A stretch of DNA of 64,000 nucleotides from Microbulbifer sp. Q7 (GTDB lineage Bacteria > Pseudomonadota > Gammaproteobacteria > Pseudomonadales > Cellvibrionaceae): assembly GCF_001639145.1 (NCBI RefSeq), contig NZ_LROY01000002.1:1-64000 (forward strand), given 5' to 3'. Under the pieces are notes generated by a model. The model saw only the letters and a program-made list of their open reading frames with translations, had not been told where the DNA came from and made no database searches. Positions 1-7,736 of the stretch are shown piece by piece. Numbering within the stretch: position 1 is the first letter of the stretch; each line of letters starts with the position of its first letter. Made by a program: the position numbers and the translations under genes.

Positions 1-767
<767 letters not shown>

Positions 768-980
768 TACAACAGAAATGGTTATTTACGATCGGATTAT
801 GAATCCGGGATTGTGAATCGAGCGACGCGTAGATCGATTGATCGACTTGCGGTGTATTACTACAGAATGTTTTACCGACCTTTTTGGGTTGATCGTTAGC
901 TGCGAGAGCAGTGGCAAACGGACGATCAAGCGGCAGCGCGGAGCATAGAGCTCATAAGACCACGCCAACCCAAGCCAGTT

Positions 981-1099
981 TGCCTGACGACAATAGAGTT
1001 GTGGAACCACCTGATCCCTTGCCGAACTCAGAAGTGAAACGCAACATCGCCGATGGTAGTGTGGGGCTTCCCCATGTGAGAGTAGGTCATCGTCAGGCT
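981..1099 (+). rRNA. rrf: 5S ribosomal RNA
   Basis: A stretch of about 119 nt with the canonical 5S core (CCGAACTCAGAAGTGAAAC) and a terminal helix formed by TGCCTGACGAC at the start and GTCAGGC at the end. It lies directly after 23S and directly before a strong terminator, as expected for the last gene of an rRNA operon. Ends are placed from helix I pairing. Confidence 0.96.
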
Positions 1100-1100
1100 T

Positions 1101-1148
1101 CTAAATACAAAAAGGCCACCCCAATGGGGTGGCCTTTTTTGTATTTAG
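1101..1148 (+). terminator. rRNA operon terminator (long inverted repeat)
   Basis: A GC-rich stem AAGGCCACCCC / GGGGTGGCCTT with loop AATG is followed by a T-run. The symmetry continues outward through CTAAATAC / GTATTTAG, giving arms of about 22 bp. It starts one base after 5S. The symmetric A/T flanks would allow termination from either side. Confidence 0.93.
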
Positions 1149-1175
1149 GATACGATGAACTTCTCTTACTACCAT

Positions 1176-1272
1176 GCAGCGCAAAGCGCTGCCATGTGAC
1201 CGGCCACGCTCCGCAGGAGCAAAGCCGGGGGCGCCGCAGGCGTCGCAACGCGATGGCGAGCACGGCTCGCCA
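1176..1272. repeat. Array of four compact GC-rich hairpins
   Basis: Four consecutive inverted repeats, each with a 3-nt loop: GCAGCGC-AAA-GCGCTGC (1176-1192); GCTCC-GCA-GGAGC nested inside CGGC/GCCG (1201-1227); GGCGCC-GCA-GGCGTC (about 1230-1244, one G-T pair); and TGGCGAGC-ACG-GCTCGCCA (1254-1272). There is no T-run, so these are not terminators. It resembles a REP/BIME-type palindromic element, but the family is not identified. Confidence 0.55.
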
Positions 1273-1436
1273 CCCAGTGTAGGTCATCGCCCCACCAGCA
1301 GGCACAAGCCTTCCTAACTCCTCCCCACCCGAAAACCCAGCCTTTCTTTCTTCAAAATCCATCCAACCCATATGACGTTTTTTTAGACGCTTTCCCAAAC
1401 CCAGCAACCACGCCGCTCACACCTAATATCCCAGAC

Positions 1437-1486
1437 TTACCCACAGCTCTGTCCAAGGTTTCTGTGTGTAACATGATTGTGGATAA
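1437..1486. promoter_or_regulatory. Cluster of DnaA-box-like 9-mers
   Basis: There is one perfect DnaA box, TTATCCACA, on the minus strand at 1478-1486. Two one-mismatch copies are TTACACACA (minus strand, 1463-1471) and TTACCCACA (plus strand, 1437-1445). The next 40 bases are AT-rich. No replication genes are nearby, so an origin is unlikely. A DnaA-titration or DnaA-responsive site is possible. Single 9-mers do occur by chance; the clustering is the only support. Confidence 0.35.
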
Positions 1487-1670
1487 CTGGAAAAATATTA
1501 TCAAAATCAATTCTTAACTAATGAGGCCGTGGTGCGCCTGGTGGCCCATTTCGGGAGCATTGAAAAGTTACGCACGCAGTTACACATGCGCAGTTGTACA
1601 TCCGTACTTGTCTGTGGGAATTGCATTGAAAATTAGTCTCGCATGGGACGCTGCAAGCTGTTACATTGCC

Positions 1671-1685
1671 TACAAATAAATTGCG
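1671..1685. promoter_or_regulatory. Candidate OhrR operator upstream of gpx
   Basis: TACAAATAAATTGCG matches 11 of 14 fixed positions of the Bacillus-type OhrR operator consensus TACAATTnAATTGTA as I remember it, with partial dyad symmetry (CAAAT/AATTG). It lies 32 bp before the gpx start, and gpx is followed by an ohrR-like gene. This suggests autoregulation and is inference only. Confidence 0.35.
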
Positions 1686-1716
1686 CACAACCTAAATGGA
1701 AAACAAGGAGATTCTG

Positions 1717-2196
1717 ATGAGCGACATTTACACCATTCCCGTGCAGGCCAATGATGGGAAAGAGTCCACGCTGGAGCAGTACAAGGGCAAAGTGCTGCTG
1801 ATCGTCAATACGGCGAGCAAGTGTGGGTTTACCCCTCAATATAAAGGTCTGGAAGAGCTTCACCAGAAATACAAGGATAAGGGACTCGTTATTCTCGGCT
1901 TTCCCTGTAACCAGTTTGGCAAGCAGGAACCGGGGAGTGACAGCGAGATACAGGAGTTCTGCACCCTGAATTATGGTGTGAGCTTTCCCGTATACGCCAA
2001 GCTGGATGTAAATGGCGCTGATGCGCATCCGCTGTTTACCCAGCTCAAGAAGTCCGCGCCTGGCATTCTGGGAACTGAGGGAATCAAGTGGAACTTCACC
2101 AAGTTTCTGGTGAACCGTGATGGCGAGGTGGTGAACCGCTATGCCCCCAAGGACAAACCGGAAGCACTGGCAGAAGACATTGAAAAACTGCTTTGA
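1717..2196 (+). CDS. Glutathione peroxidase family protein
   Basis: A thioredoxin-fold peroxidase of 159 aa that reduces hydrogen peroxide and organic peroxides using thiols, in the cytoplasm. The peroxidatic Cys36 sits in [12 protein letters not shown], followed by the family Gln in [14 protein letters not shown] and the Trp/Asn of [10 protein letters not shown]. It uses Cys rather than Sec, as bacterial Gpx (BtuE/GpxA type) do. An in-frame ATG exists 21 bp upstream (1696), but AAGGAG at 1704-1709 places the start at 1717. It probably forms an operon with the OhrR-like regulator 14 bp downstream, giving a peroxide-sensing pair. Confidence 0.93.
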   Translation: MSDIYTIPVQANDGKESTLEQYKGKVLLIVNTASKCGFTPQYKGLEELHQKYKDKGLVILGFPCNQFGKQEPGSDSEIQEFCTLNYGVSFPVYAKLDVNGADAHPLFTQLKKSAPGILGTEGIKWNFTKFLVNRDGEVVNRYAPKDKPEALAEDIEKLL

Positions 2197-2210
2197 CAGG
2201 AGGGGGCGCC

Positions 2211-2687
2211 GTGTCTTCAGACAAGGAGCTAGATTCCCTCAATCTTGACCGGCAATTGTGCTTTGCACTTTATGCGGCGTCGCGGGCGATGACCCGTGCC
2301 TATCAGCCAATGCTGCGTGAGCTCGGCATTACCTATCCACAATACCTGGTGTTGCTGGTGTTGTGGCAGTGGGAAAACGAGGGGCGTGAGCTAGAGGAAT
2401 GTACGGTGAGCGCACTGGGCGAGCAGTTGATGCTGGATTCCGGCACCCTCACGCCTTTGCTCAAGCGCATGGAGGTGCAAGGTCATGTGACCCGGGCGCG
2501 CAGTAAACGGGATGAGCGAGTGACGCTGATTCGTATCACTACTTCTGCCCAGCAACTGCGGCAGGATGCGAAAGTCTGGCGCGATAAGGCGTTGAGCGGG
2601 TTGTCGCTACCTCGCGCGCGTATGGCTGCGCTGCACGAAGATTTGTGGGTATTGCTTGCGGAGCTCCGCGCGGTAACGACAAGTTAG
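2211..2687 (+). CDS. MarR-family organic-hydroperoxide regulator (OhrR-like)
   Basis: A 158-aa winged-helix repressor. Near the N-terminus LDRQLCFALYAASRAM carries Cys17, equivalent to the single reactive Cys of OhrR that releases DNA on oxidation by organic hydroperoxides. The central VSALGEQLMLDSGTLTPLLKRME and DERVTLI wing match OhrR well. GTG at 2211 is preferred because AGGAGGGGG lies just before it; a TTG at 2193 is possible. The usual partner gene ohr is absent here and Gpx takes its place, so this regulator likely controls gpx and itself. Confidence 0.88.
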   Translation: MSSDKELDSLNLDRQLCFALYAASRAMTRAYQPMLRELGITYPQYLVLLVLWQWENEGRELEECTVSALGEQLMLDSGTLTPLLKRMEVQGHVTRARSKRDERVTLIRITTSAQQLRQDAKVWRDKALSGLSLPRARMAALHEDLWVLLAELRAVTTS

Positions 2688-3193
2688 GACGCTTCGCCGT
2701 AATTTCCTTAAATAATAATATGATCTTGCGCTGTTTTGCCTAATTTCATGGTTTTTTAGGATGGCTGTTGATGCGGGGGCTTATCGGGCATATAGTTCGG
2801 AGCGACCGGCTGGATCAACCCGGGAGCACATGGGCCGCATCAGATGCGGCCTCCCGGGCCAGCGTAGTAACCACGTACACCAGTGATCCATTGGCACGAC
2901 AACGAAAACCGCAATCATGAACGCCATAGTTTCCGATGACTCCATATCGACGGATGCGAGGCCCAAGGGGGTCCGCTTAAATCCCGTTACCGTTTTTTCT
3001 TTCCGCCCGGTGCACCCCTACAGCGCGCCCTGTGCCTCCTTCCTGCGACTAGCAAGCCTGCTACGACTGCCGCGCTGCGGCATATAATTTTATCCCCATA
3101 CCCGTCTACAGAATTCCGTACTTAATTTGAGCAGTGCATAGACAGCGGCGTCACCGCTGTTTAGCCTCGGGCCAGACTAGGAGAAGAGCCCTG
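2688..3193 (+). promoter_or_regulatory. leuA upstream region with leader hairpins and promoter
   Basis: About 500 bp without a convincing gene. A compound stem-loop at 2819-2858 has inner stem GGCCGCAT/ATGCGGCC (loop CAG) under outer stem CCCGGGA/TCCCGGG, with no T-run. A TATAAT -10 hexamer lies at 3083-3088 with no good -35. A CAGCGG/CCGCTG hairpin (3142-3158) lies in the transcribed leader before AGGAGA and the leuA ATG. I see no Leu-rich leader peptide and no T-box hallmark, so classical leu attenuation is not supported. Confidence 0.45.
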
Positions 3194-4729
3194 ATGAACA
3201 CTAAAAAAGATAAATTAGTCATTTTTGATACTACCCTGCGCGACGGTGAGCAGAGCCCCGGCGCTTCCATGACCAAGGATGAAAAGGTCAGGATCGCCAG
3301 TATGCTGGAGCGCATGCGGGTCGATGTGATCGAGGCGGGTTTTGCCATTGCCAGCCAAGGCGACTTTGAGGCGGTGCAGGCGGTAGCCGAGACCGTCAAG
3401 GATTCCACCATCTGCAGCCTCGCCAGAGCGGTTGAGTCGGATATTCTGCGTGCCGCGGAATCGCTGAAGAGGGCGAACTCCTCTCGCATTCATACCTTTA
3501 TCGCCACCTCACCGATCCACATGAAATACAAGCTGCAAATGGATCCTGAGGATGTGTTGCGGCAAGCGGTTGCCGCCGTCAAGCTTGCGCGTCAGCACAC
3601 CGATGATGTGGAGTTTTCTCTGGAAGACGGAAGCCGCTCCGAGCCGGAGTTCATGTATCGCATCATCGAAGAGGTGATCAAAGCGGGTGCGGGCACGATC
3701 AATATCCCCGACACCGTGGGCTACGGCGAACCTGGCGAGTATGGCGCCATGTTCCGCCGAGTCATCGAAAATGTACCGAATTCCGACAAGGCCATTTTCT
3801 CCACCCATTGCCACAATGATCTCGGGCTGGCGGTCGCTAACTCCCTGTCCGCAGTAATGAATGGCGTGCGGCAGGTGGAATGCACCATTAATGGCCTCGG
3901 CGAGCGCGCGGGTAATGCCTCCCTTGAAGAAATTGTGATGGCGGTGCGAACCCGTCAGGATCTCTACCCGGTCGAGACGGGAGTGGATGCTTCGCATATC
4001 GTGCCAACCTCACGTCTGGTATCGTCGATCACCGGCTTCCCGGTACAGCCCAACAAGGCCATCGTGGGTGCCAATGCATTTGCCCATGAGTCTGGTATTC
4101 ACCAGGATGGCGTGCTCAAACATCGCGAAACCTATGAAATCATGCGGGCGGAAGACGTTGGCTGGGGGCAGAATCGACTGGTGCTGGGCAAGCATTCGGG
4201 CCGCGCTGCGGTAAAAGCGCGCTACGAGGAGCTTGGCGTTACCTTTGCGGATCCCGCAGAGTTCAACGTACTCTTCCAGCGCTTCAAGGATCTCGCCGAC
4301 AAGAAGCACGAAATTTTCGATGAAGACCTGCAGTCGCTGATTTCCGGTGCTGCCGATCCGGTAGAGCATTATCAGCTGGCAGACCTGGAAGTGCGCAGCA
4401 AGAGTGGCTGCAACCCCCAGGCTCACCTCGAGCTGCTGATTGATGGTGACAAGAAGGCCTGCAGTGCCGAGGGCAGCGGCCCTGTGGATGCCACCTTCAA
4501 GGCCATCGAATCTGTGGTCGGGAGTCAGGCCGACCTGAAACTGTATTCTGTGAATGCAGTGACACAAGGAACCGATTCCCAGGGAAGCGTGACCGTTCGC
4601 CTGGAGCGGGATGGAAAGTTGGTTAATGGCGTGGGTGCGGATACCGATATTCTCGTGGCGTCCGCCAAAGCGTATCTGGATGCGTTAAACTTGCTGGCCA
4701 GCCAAAGCCCCAAGCCTCAGGGCGTTTGA
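3194..4729 (+). CDS. leuA: 2-isopropylmalate synthase
   Basis: The first committed enzyme of leucine synthesis, condensing acetyl-CoA with 2-oxoisovalerate. Its 511 aa is the usual length for the bacterial LeuA type 1 form. The N-terminal TIM barrel opens with [15 protein letters not shown] (metal-binding Asp and active-site Arg) and carries the HxH metal ligands in STHCHNDLG and the [13 protein letters not shown] signature. The last 120 residues form the regulatory LeuA dimer domain that binds leucine for feedback control. ATG at 3194 follows AGGAGA by 9 bases. It is monocistronic or co-transcribed with the HolD-like gene 24 bp downstream. Confidence 0.97.
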   Translation: MNTKKDKLVIFDTTLRDGEQSPGASMTKDEKVRIASMLERMRVDVIEAGFAIASQGDFEAVQAVAETVKDSTICSLARAVESDILRAAESLKRANSSRIHTFIATSPIHMKYKLQMDPEDVLRQAVAAVKLARQHTDDVEFSLEDGSRSEPEFMYRIIEEVIKAGAGTINIPDTVGYGEPGEYGAMFRRVIENVPNSDKAIFSTHCHNDLGLAVANSLSAVMNGVRQVECTINGLGERAGNASLEEIVMAVRTRQDLYPVETGVDASHIVPTSRLVSSITGFPVQPNKAIVGANAFAHESGIHQDGVLKHRETYEIMRAEDVGWGQNRLVLGKHSGRAAVKARYEELGVTFADPAEFNVLFQRFKDLADKKHEIFDEDLQSLISGAADPVEHYQLADLEVRSKSGCNPQAHLELLIDGDKKACSAEGSGPVDATFKAIESVVGSQADLKLYSVNAVTQGTDSQGSVTVRLERDGKLVNGVGADTDILVASAKAYLDALNLLASQSPKPQGV

Positions 4730-4753
4730 TCGACCAACACAGCGGAATTTATC

Positions 4754-5557
4754 GTGAACGAACGACAGCGGACGGAATATCTTTCGGCACTGGGTGTTAC
4801 CAGCTATATGCCGCGCTTCTGTCTGCCGTTGGCACCGGACCCGGTGCAGGCTCTTCTTCCTCCCCCTGTGGATGCACCTCAGGAGGCCCCGCGCGGGGTC
4901 TCCGCGGTGATGGCGGCTGCGGGCGTCGTCACGGAAGCCCCTGTGGCTGCGGATCGGGCGACGCAAACCGGAATGGACCCATCGCCATCATCCGCTCAAC
5001 AGGTATCGGATGTGGGGCGGGTAATCGGCAGTATCACGGCGGAATCCCGAGTCAGCGCCAGTGCCCCGAAGGCGACGCCGGTCGCGCCGCCGCAGCGGCA
5101 GGTGGCTCCTTTTGTATTGAGTAGCTGGCGGTTGGGTGATGAGTTGTTGGCGGTGGATAGCCGCGAACCCGGTGTTGCGCTGCCGGTGGAGTCATTGTTC
5201 GGCAATATTGCGCGCGCGCTCGGCTGGCACGGCCTCGAATCTGAGCGCAATAAACTTCGTTGGCCGCTGGCTGAAAACCCGTTCGCGGCCGCCGCCGGGG
5301 CGGAAGATGCAAAAGATACCTGCACAAGCTGGCTGGAGGCCGCCTGCGCCCGCAAGCCGGTCAAATCCATCTGGCTGATGGGCTTGCCTGCACAGGAATT
5401 CTGCGCGCCGGTCGCCATGACCGATGGGGTGGGCGACTGGCAGGGTGTGCGCGTGGTATTCATGCCAAGCCTCACGGAATTACTGGAAGCCCCCGCGCGC
5501 AAGCGCGAAGTCTGGAACATGCTGCGCCGCTTGTACCCGGAGCAGACGCGGCGCTGA
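4754..5557 (+). CDS. holD: Probable DNA polymerase III psi subunit (HolD-like), long form
   Basis: A 267-aa protein with a GTG start. The N-terminus RTEYLSALGVTSYMPR resembles the E. coli HolD start (LQQLGITQWSLRR), the segment that tethers psi to the clamp loader. The C-terminus (PSLTELLEAPARKREVWNMLRRLYPE) matches the HolD end (PALTDLRANPTARAALWQQI). Between them lies an Ala/Pro-rich, apparently disordered insert of about 90 residues (about 35-125), making it nearly twice E. coli psi (137 aa). Synteny agrees: holD precedes rimI in enterobacteria and rimI follows here. Similarity is weak outside the two ends. Confidence 0.65.
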   Translation: MNERQRTEYLSALGVTSYMPRFCLPLAPDPVQALLPPPVDAPQEAPRGVSAVMAAAGVVTEAPVAADRATQTGMDPSPSSAQQVSDVGRVIGSITAESRVSASAPKATPVAPPQRQVAPFVLSSWRLGDELLAVDSREPGVALPVESLFGNIARALGWHGLESERNKLRWPLAENPFAAAAGAEDAKDTCTSWLEAACARKPVKSIWLMGLPAQEFCAPVAMTDGVGDWQGVRVVFMPSLTELLEAPARKREVWNMLRRLYPEQTRR

Positions 5558-5670
5558 GCCTGAGCGCCTGTTGCCCACGTCTACCCCTTCATCACATACG
5601 CTGCTGAACACGGACGTTGCCTCAGTGAATGCATCCCCCTCAAATCCTTTGGCCAGTTTCGGTTGCCGTT

Positions 5671-6129
5671 ATGCCTGAACTCTCCCTGCACCTGCAGCAG
5701 GCCGTCGAGTCTGACTGCGATGCCCTGGCAGTGCTGGCGCACAGCGCACACTCACATCCCTGGAGCGCTGCTCAGTATCGTGGCAGCCTGGAGTCCGGCC
5801 ATGTCTGCTGGATATTGCGTGACGGTGATGATCCGGCGATTGCCGCCTGCTGTGTGGTTAGCCGCTTGTTTGATGAAATCGAAATTCTCGATGTGGCGGT
5901 TGCGCCCCAGTGGCGACAACAGGGTGTGGGTGCTCACTTGCTGCAGGAGATTTTTTCTCGCCTGCCGGCAGACGTCGCACGCGTGCTGTTGGAAGTGCGT
6001 GCATCCAACCGCCCGGCGCGCGCGCTGTACCGCAAGCTCGGGTTTTCAGAAGACGGTCGCCGTAAAAACTACTATCCGAAGCCGGACGGGAGCCGGGAAG
6101 ACGCGTTGCTGATGAGTCTGGTATTGTAG
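5671..6129 (+). CDS. rimI: Ribosomal protein S18-alanine N-acetyltransferase
   Basis: A GNAT-family enzyme of 152 aa that acetylates the N-terminal Ala of ribosomal protein S18 and possibly other proteins. Seen are ILDVAVAPQWRQQGVG (acetyl-CoA pyrophosphate loop), LLEVRASNRPARALYRKLGF (motif B, typical of RimI) and a terminal NYYPKPDGSREDALLMSL. ATG at 5671 gives the family length; another ATG at 5629 would add 14 residues. No clear Shine-Dalgarno decides it. It lies 113 bp after the HolD-like gene, the same order as in E. coli. Confidence 0.92.
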   Translation: MPELSLHLQQAVESDCDALAVLAHSAHSHPWSAAQYRGSLESGHVCWILRDGDDPAIAACCVVSRLFDEIEILDVAVAPQWRQQGVGAHLLQEIFSRLPADVARVLLEVRASNRPARALYRKLGFSEDGRRKNYYPKPDGSREDALLMSLVL

Positions 6130-6207
6130 GCCGCGCCATTAACGGCGAGCCCAGGCCGCCCTGCCTGCGCACTCAGTATTAAACCCGCGCCATTTTCCGG
6201 AACCCGC

Positions 6208-7599
6208 ATGCCAGCCAATCGCTCTCATCCGTCCCTGCTCGAAGGCCCGGTCGCGGCCCACCTGCATCGTTTGGCATTGCCTATGGTGTGGGGGATTCTC
6301 GCCACCATGTCGTTCAATGTGGTCGACACCTACTTTGTCGCGCAGCTGGGTGACGCACCGCTGGCTGCCATGAGCTTTACCTTCCCCGTGGTTATGGTCA
6401 TCAATGCGCTGGCAATTGGGCTAGGCGCAGGGACCTCATCTGCGGTCGCGCGCGCCTATGGCGCGGGCGATATGGCGCGGGTTCGCCAGCTGGTGAGCGA
6501 TGCGACCTTCCTGGCTTTGCTTGTTGCGCTTGCTGTCAGTGCCGTGGGTCTCCTGACCGTCGAGCCGCTGTTCCGCCTACTGGGCGCTGAACCGGATTTA
6601 TTGCCACTTATCGCAGAATACATGGTGCCCTGGTATCTCGGCGCGGTGTTCGCCGTCGTGCCCATGGTTTCCCTCTCCGCGCTGCGGGCTATCGGTAACA
6701 GCGCGATCACCGGCAGAATCCTGATGGCGGTGGCGCTGTTCAACCTGATTCTCGACCCTTTGCTGATATTCGGTCTGTTTGGATTCCCGCGCCTGGAGCT
6801 GCAGGGAGCAGCGCTGGCCACGGTCATCGCGCGGGGCTTAAGTTTTGTAATTGCGGCCTATGTGCTGGTGCGGCGAGAGCGGATTCTCGTAATGCCCAGC
6901 TGGCAGTGGCCAGCGCTCAGGGATTCTTGGCGCACACTGCTGGCGGTGGGGCTGCCGGCTATCGCCACCAACGTCATTATTCCCATGTCCGGTGGTGTGG
7001 TGGTGGCGCTTGTCGCTGCCCACGGTATCGATGCTGTTGCAGGATTGGGTGTTGCCCTGCGCATTGAGCCGGTGGCCCTGATTGTGTTTTATGCGTTGTC
7101 TTCGGTTGTGGGGCCGTTTATGGGGCAAAATGCCGGCGCTGGAAAATACGATCGCCTGTTGCAGACCGTGGCCGTGCTGGCAAAGTTCTGCATTATTTTC
7201 GGGCTCGTGTTGGCGGTGGTGCTCTGGTTCGTCGCGGGCCCGATGGTATCCCTGTTTAGTGATTCGCCCCAGGTGATGGCGGTGGCCGTAGCGTACCTGT
7301 GTCTGGTTCCGTTCAGTTACGCGGGCTACGGGTTTGTGATGTCGGCCAATGCGGCCTTCAATGGCCTGGGGCATCCGTTGCCAGGAACCTTTATTTCGTT
7401 TCTTCGGGTGCTGGGGGTTTACTTGCCGCTGGCCTGGTTGGGCAATCATTTTTGGGGTATTCAGGGGTTGTTTGTGGCCACCCTGATTTCCAACCTGGTC
7501 CTCGGGGCTTTGGCCTGGTGGTGGTTGCGAGGATATCTGCAGGGCCACCATGCCGAGTTGAGTGGTTCTGCGGCGGCCAGTGGCGCAGAACTGAAGTAA
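6208..7599 (+). CDS. MATE family cation/drug antiporter
   Basis: A 463-aa inner-membrane protein with about 12 hydrophobic segments in two similar halves, as in NorM/DinF-type MATE exporters that expel drugs or metabolites using Na+ or H+. The N-terminal LALPMVWGILATMSFNVVDTYFVAQLG and the GLGAGTSSAVARAYGAGD loop are typical of MATE helices 1-2, and the second half repeats the pattern at LAVGLPAIATNVI. It is followed by a convergent aminopeptidase gene. The substrate cannot be told. Confidence 0.92.
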   Translation: MPANRSHPSLLEGPVAAHLHRLALPMVWGILATMSFNVVDTYFVAQLGDAPLAAMSFTFPVVMVINALAIGLGAGTSSAVARAYGAGDMARVRQLVSDATFLALLVALAVSAVGLLTVEPLFRLLGAEPDLLPLIAEYMVPWYLGAVFAVVPMVSLSALRAIGNSAITGRILMAVALFNLILDPLLIFGLFGFPRLELQGAALATVIARGLSFVIAAYVLVRRERILVMPSWQWPALRDSWRTLLAVGLPAIATNVIIPMSGGVVVALVAAHGIDAVAGLGVALRIEPVALIVFYALSSVVGPFMGQNAGAGKYDRLLQTVAVLAKFCIIFGLVLAVVLWFVAGPMVSLFSDSPQVMAVAVAYLCLVPFSYAGYGFVMSANAAFNGLGHPLPGTFISFLRVLGVYLPLAWLGNHFWGIQGLFVATLISNLVLGALAWWWLRGYLQGHHAELSGSAAASGAELK

Positions 7600-7736
7600 G
7601 TCATGCCTTGCCGGGGGCATGTGCCGACGAGATCTGTTCCTGTGAATGCGCAACGAACTCTGGCCAACAGCAACACCGTAGTAGTCATCCCGGTTAGCCA
7701 GAGCTGGTACTTGAACCGTGAATCCTGGCTGTGTCC

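Larger units (their letters stand above)
1142..1716. other. Intergenic region between rrn operon and gpx
   Basis: About 570 bp with no convincing gene. It holds, in order, a run of four short-loop hairpins (1176-1272), an 11-base echo of the 5S 3' tail (GTAGGTCATCG, about 1278-1288), three DnaA-box-like 9-mers with an AT-rich stretch (1437-1525), and an OhrR-operator-like site just before gpx (1671-1685). Confidence 0.7.

Noticed and set aside
911..1282. Open frame of 123 codons across the 5S gene
   Set aside because: It overlaps 5S rRNA and its terminator and encodes no recognisable protein.
1437..1525. Replication origin
   Set aside because: Only three DnaA-like sites and no dnaA, dnaN, gidA or rep gene near; kept only as a weak regulatory candidate.
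2819..2858. Riboswitch or T-box before leuA
   Set aside because: No T-box motif, specifier loop or U-run terminator found; leader peptide attenuation also lacks Leu codons.
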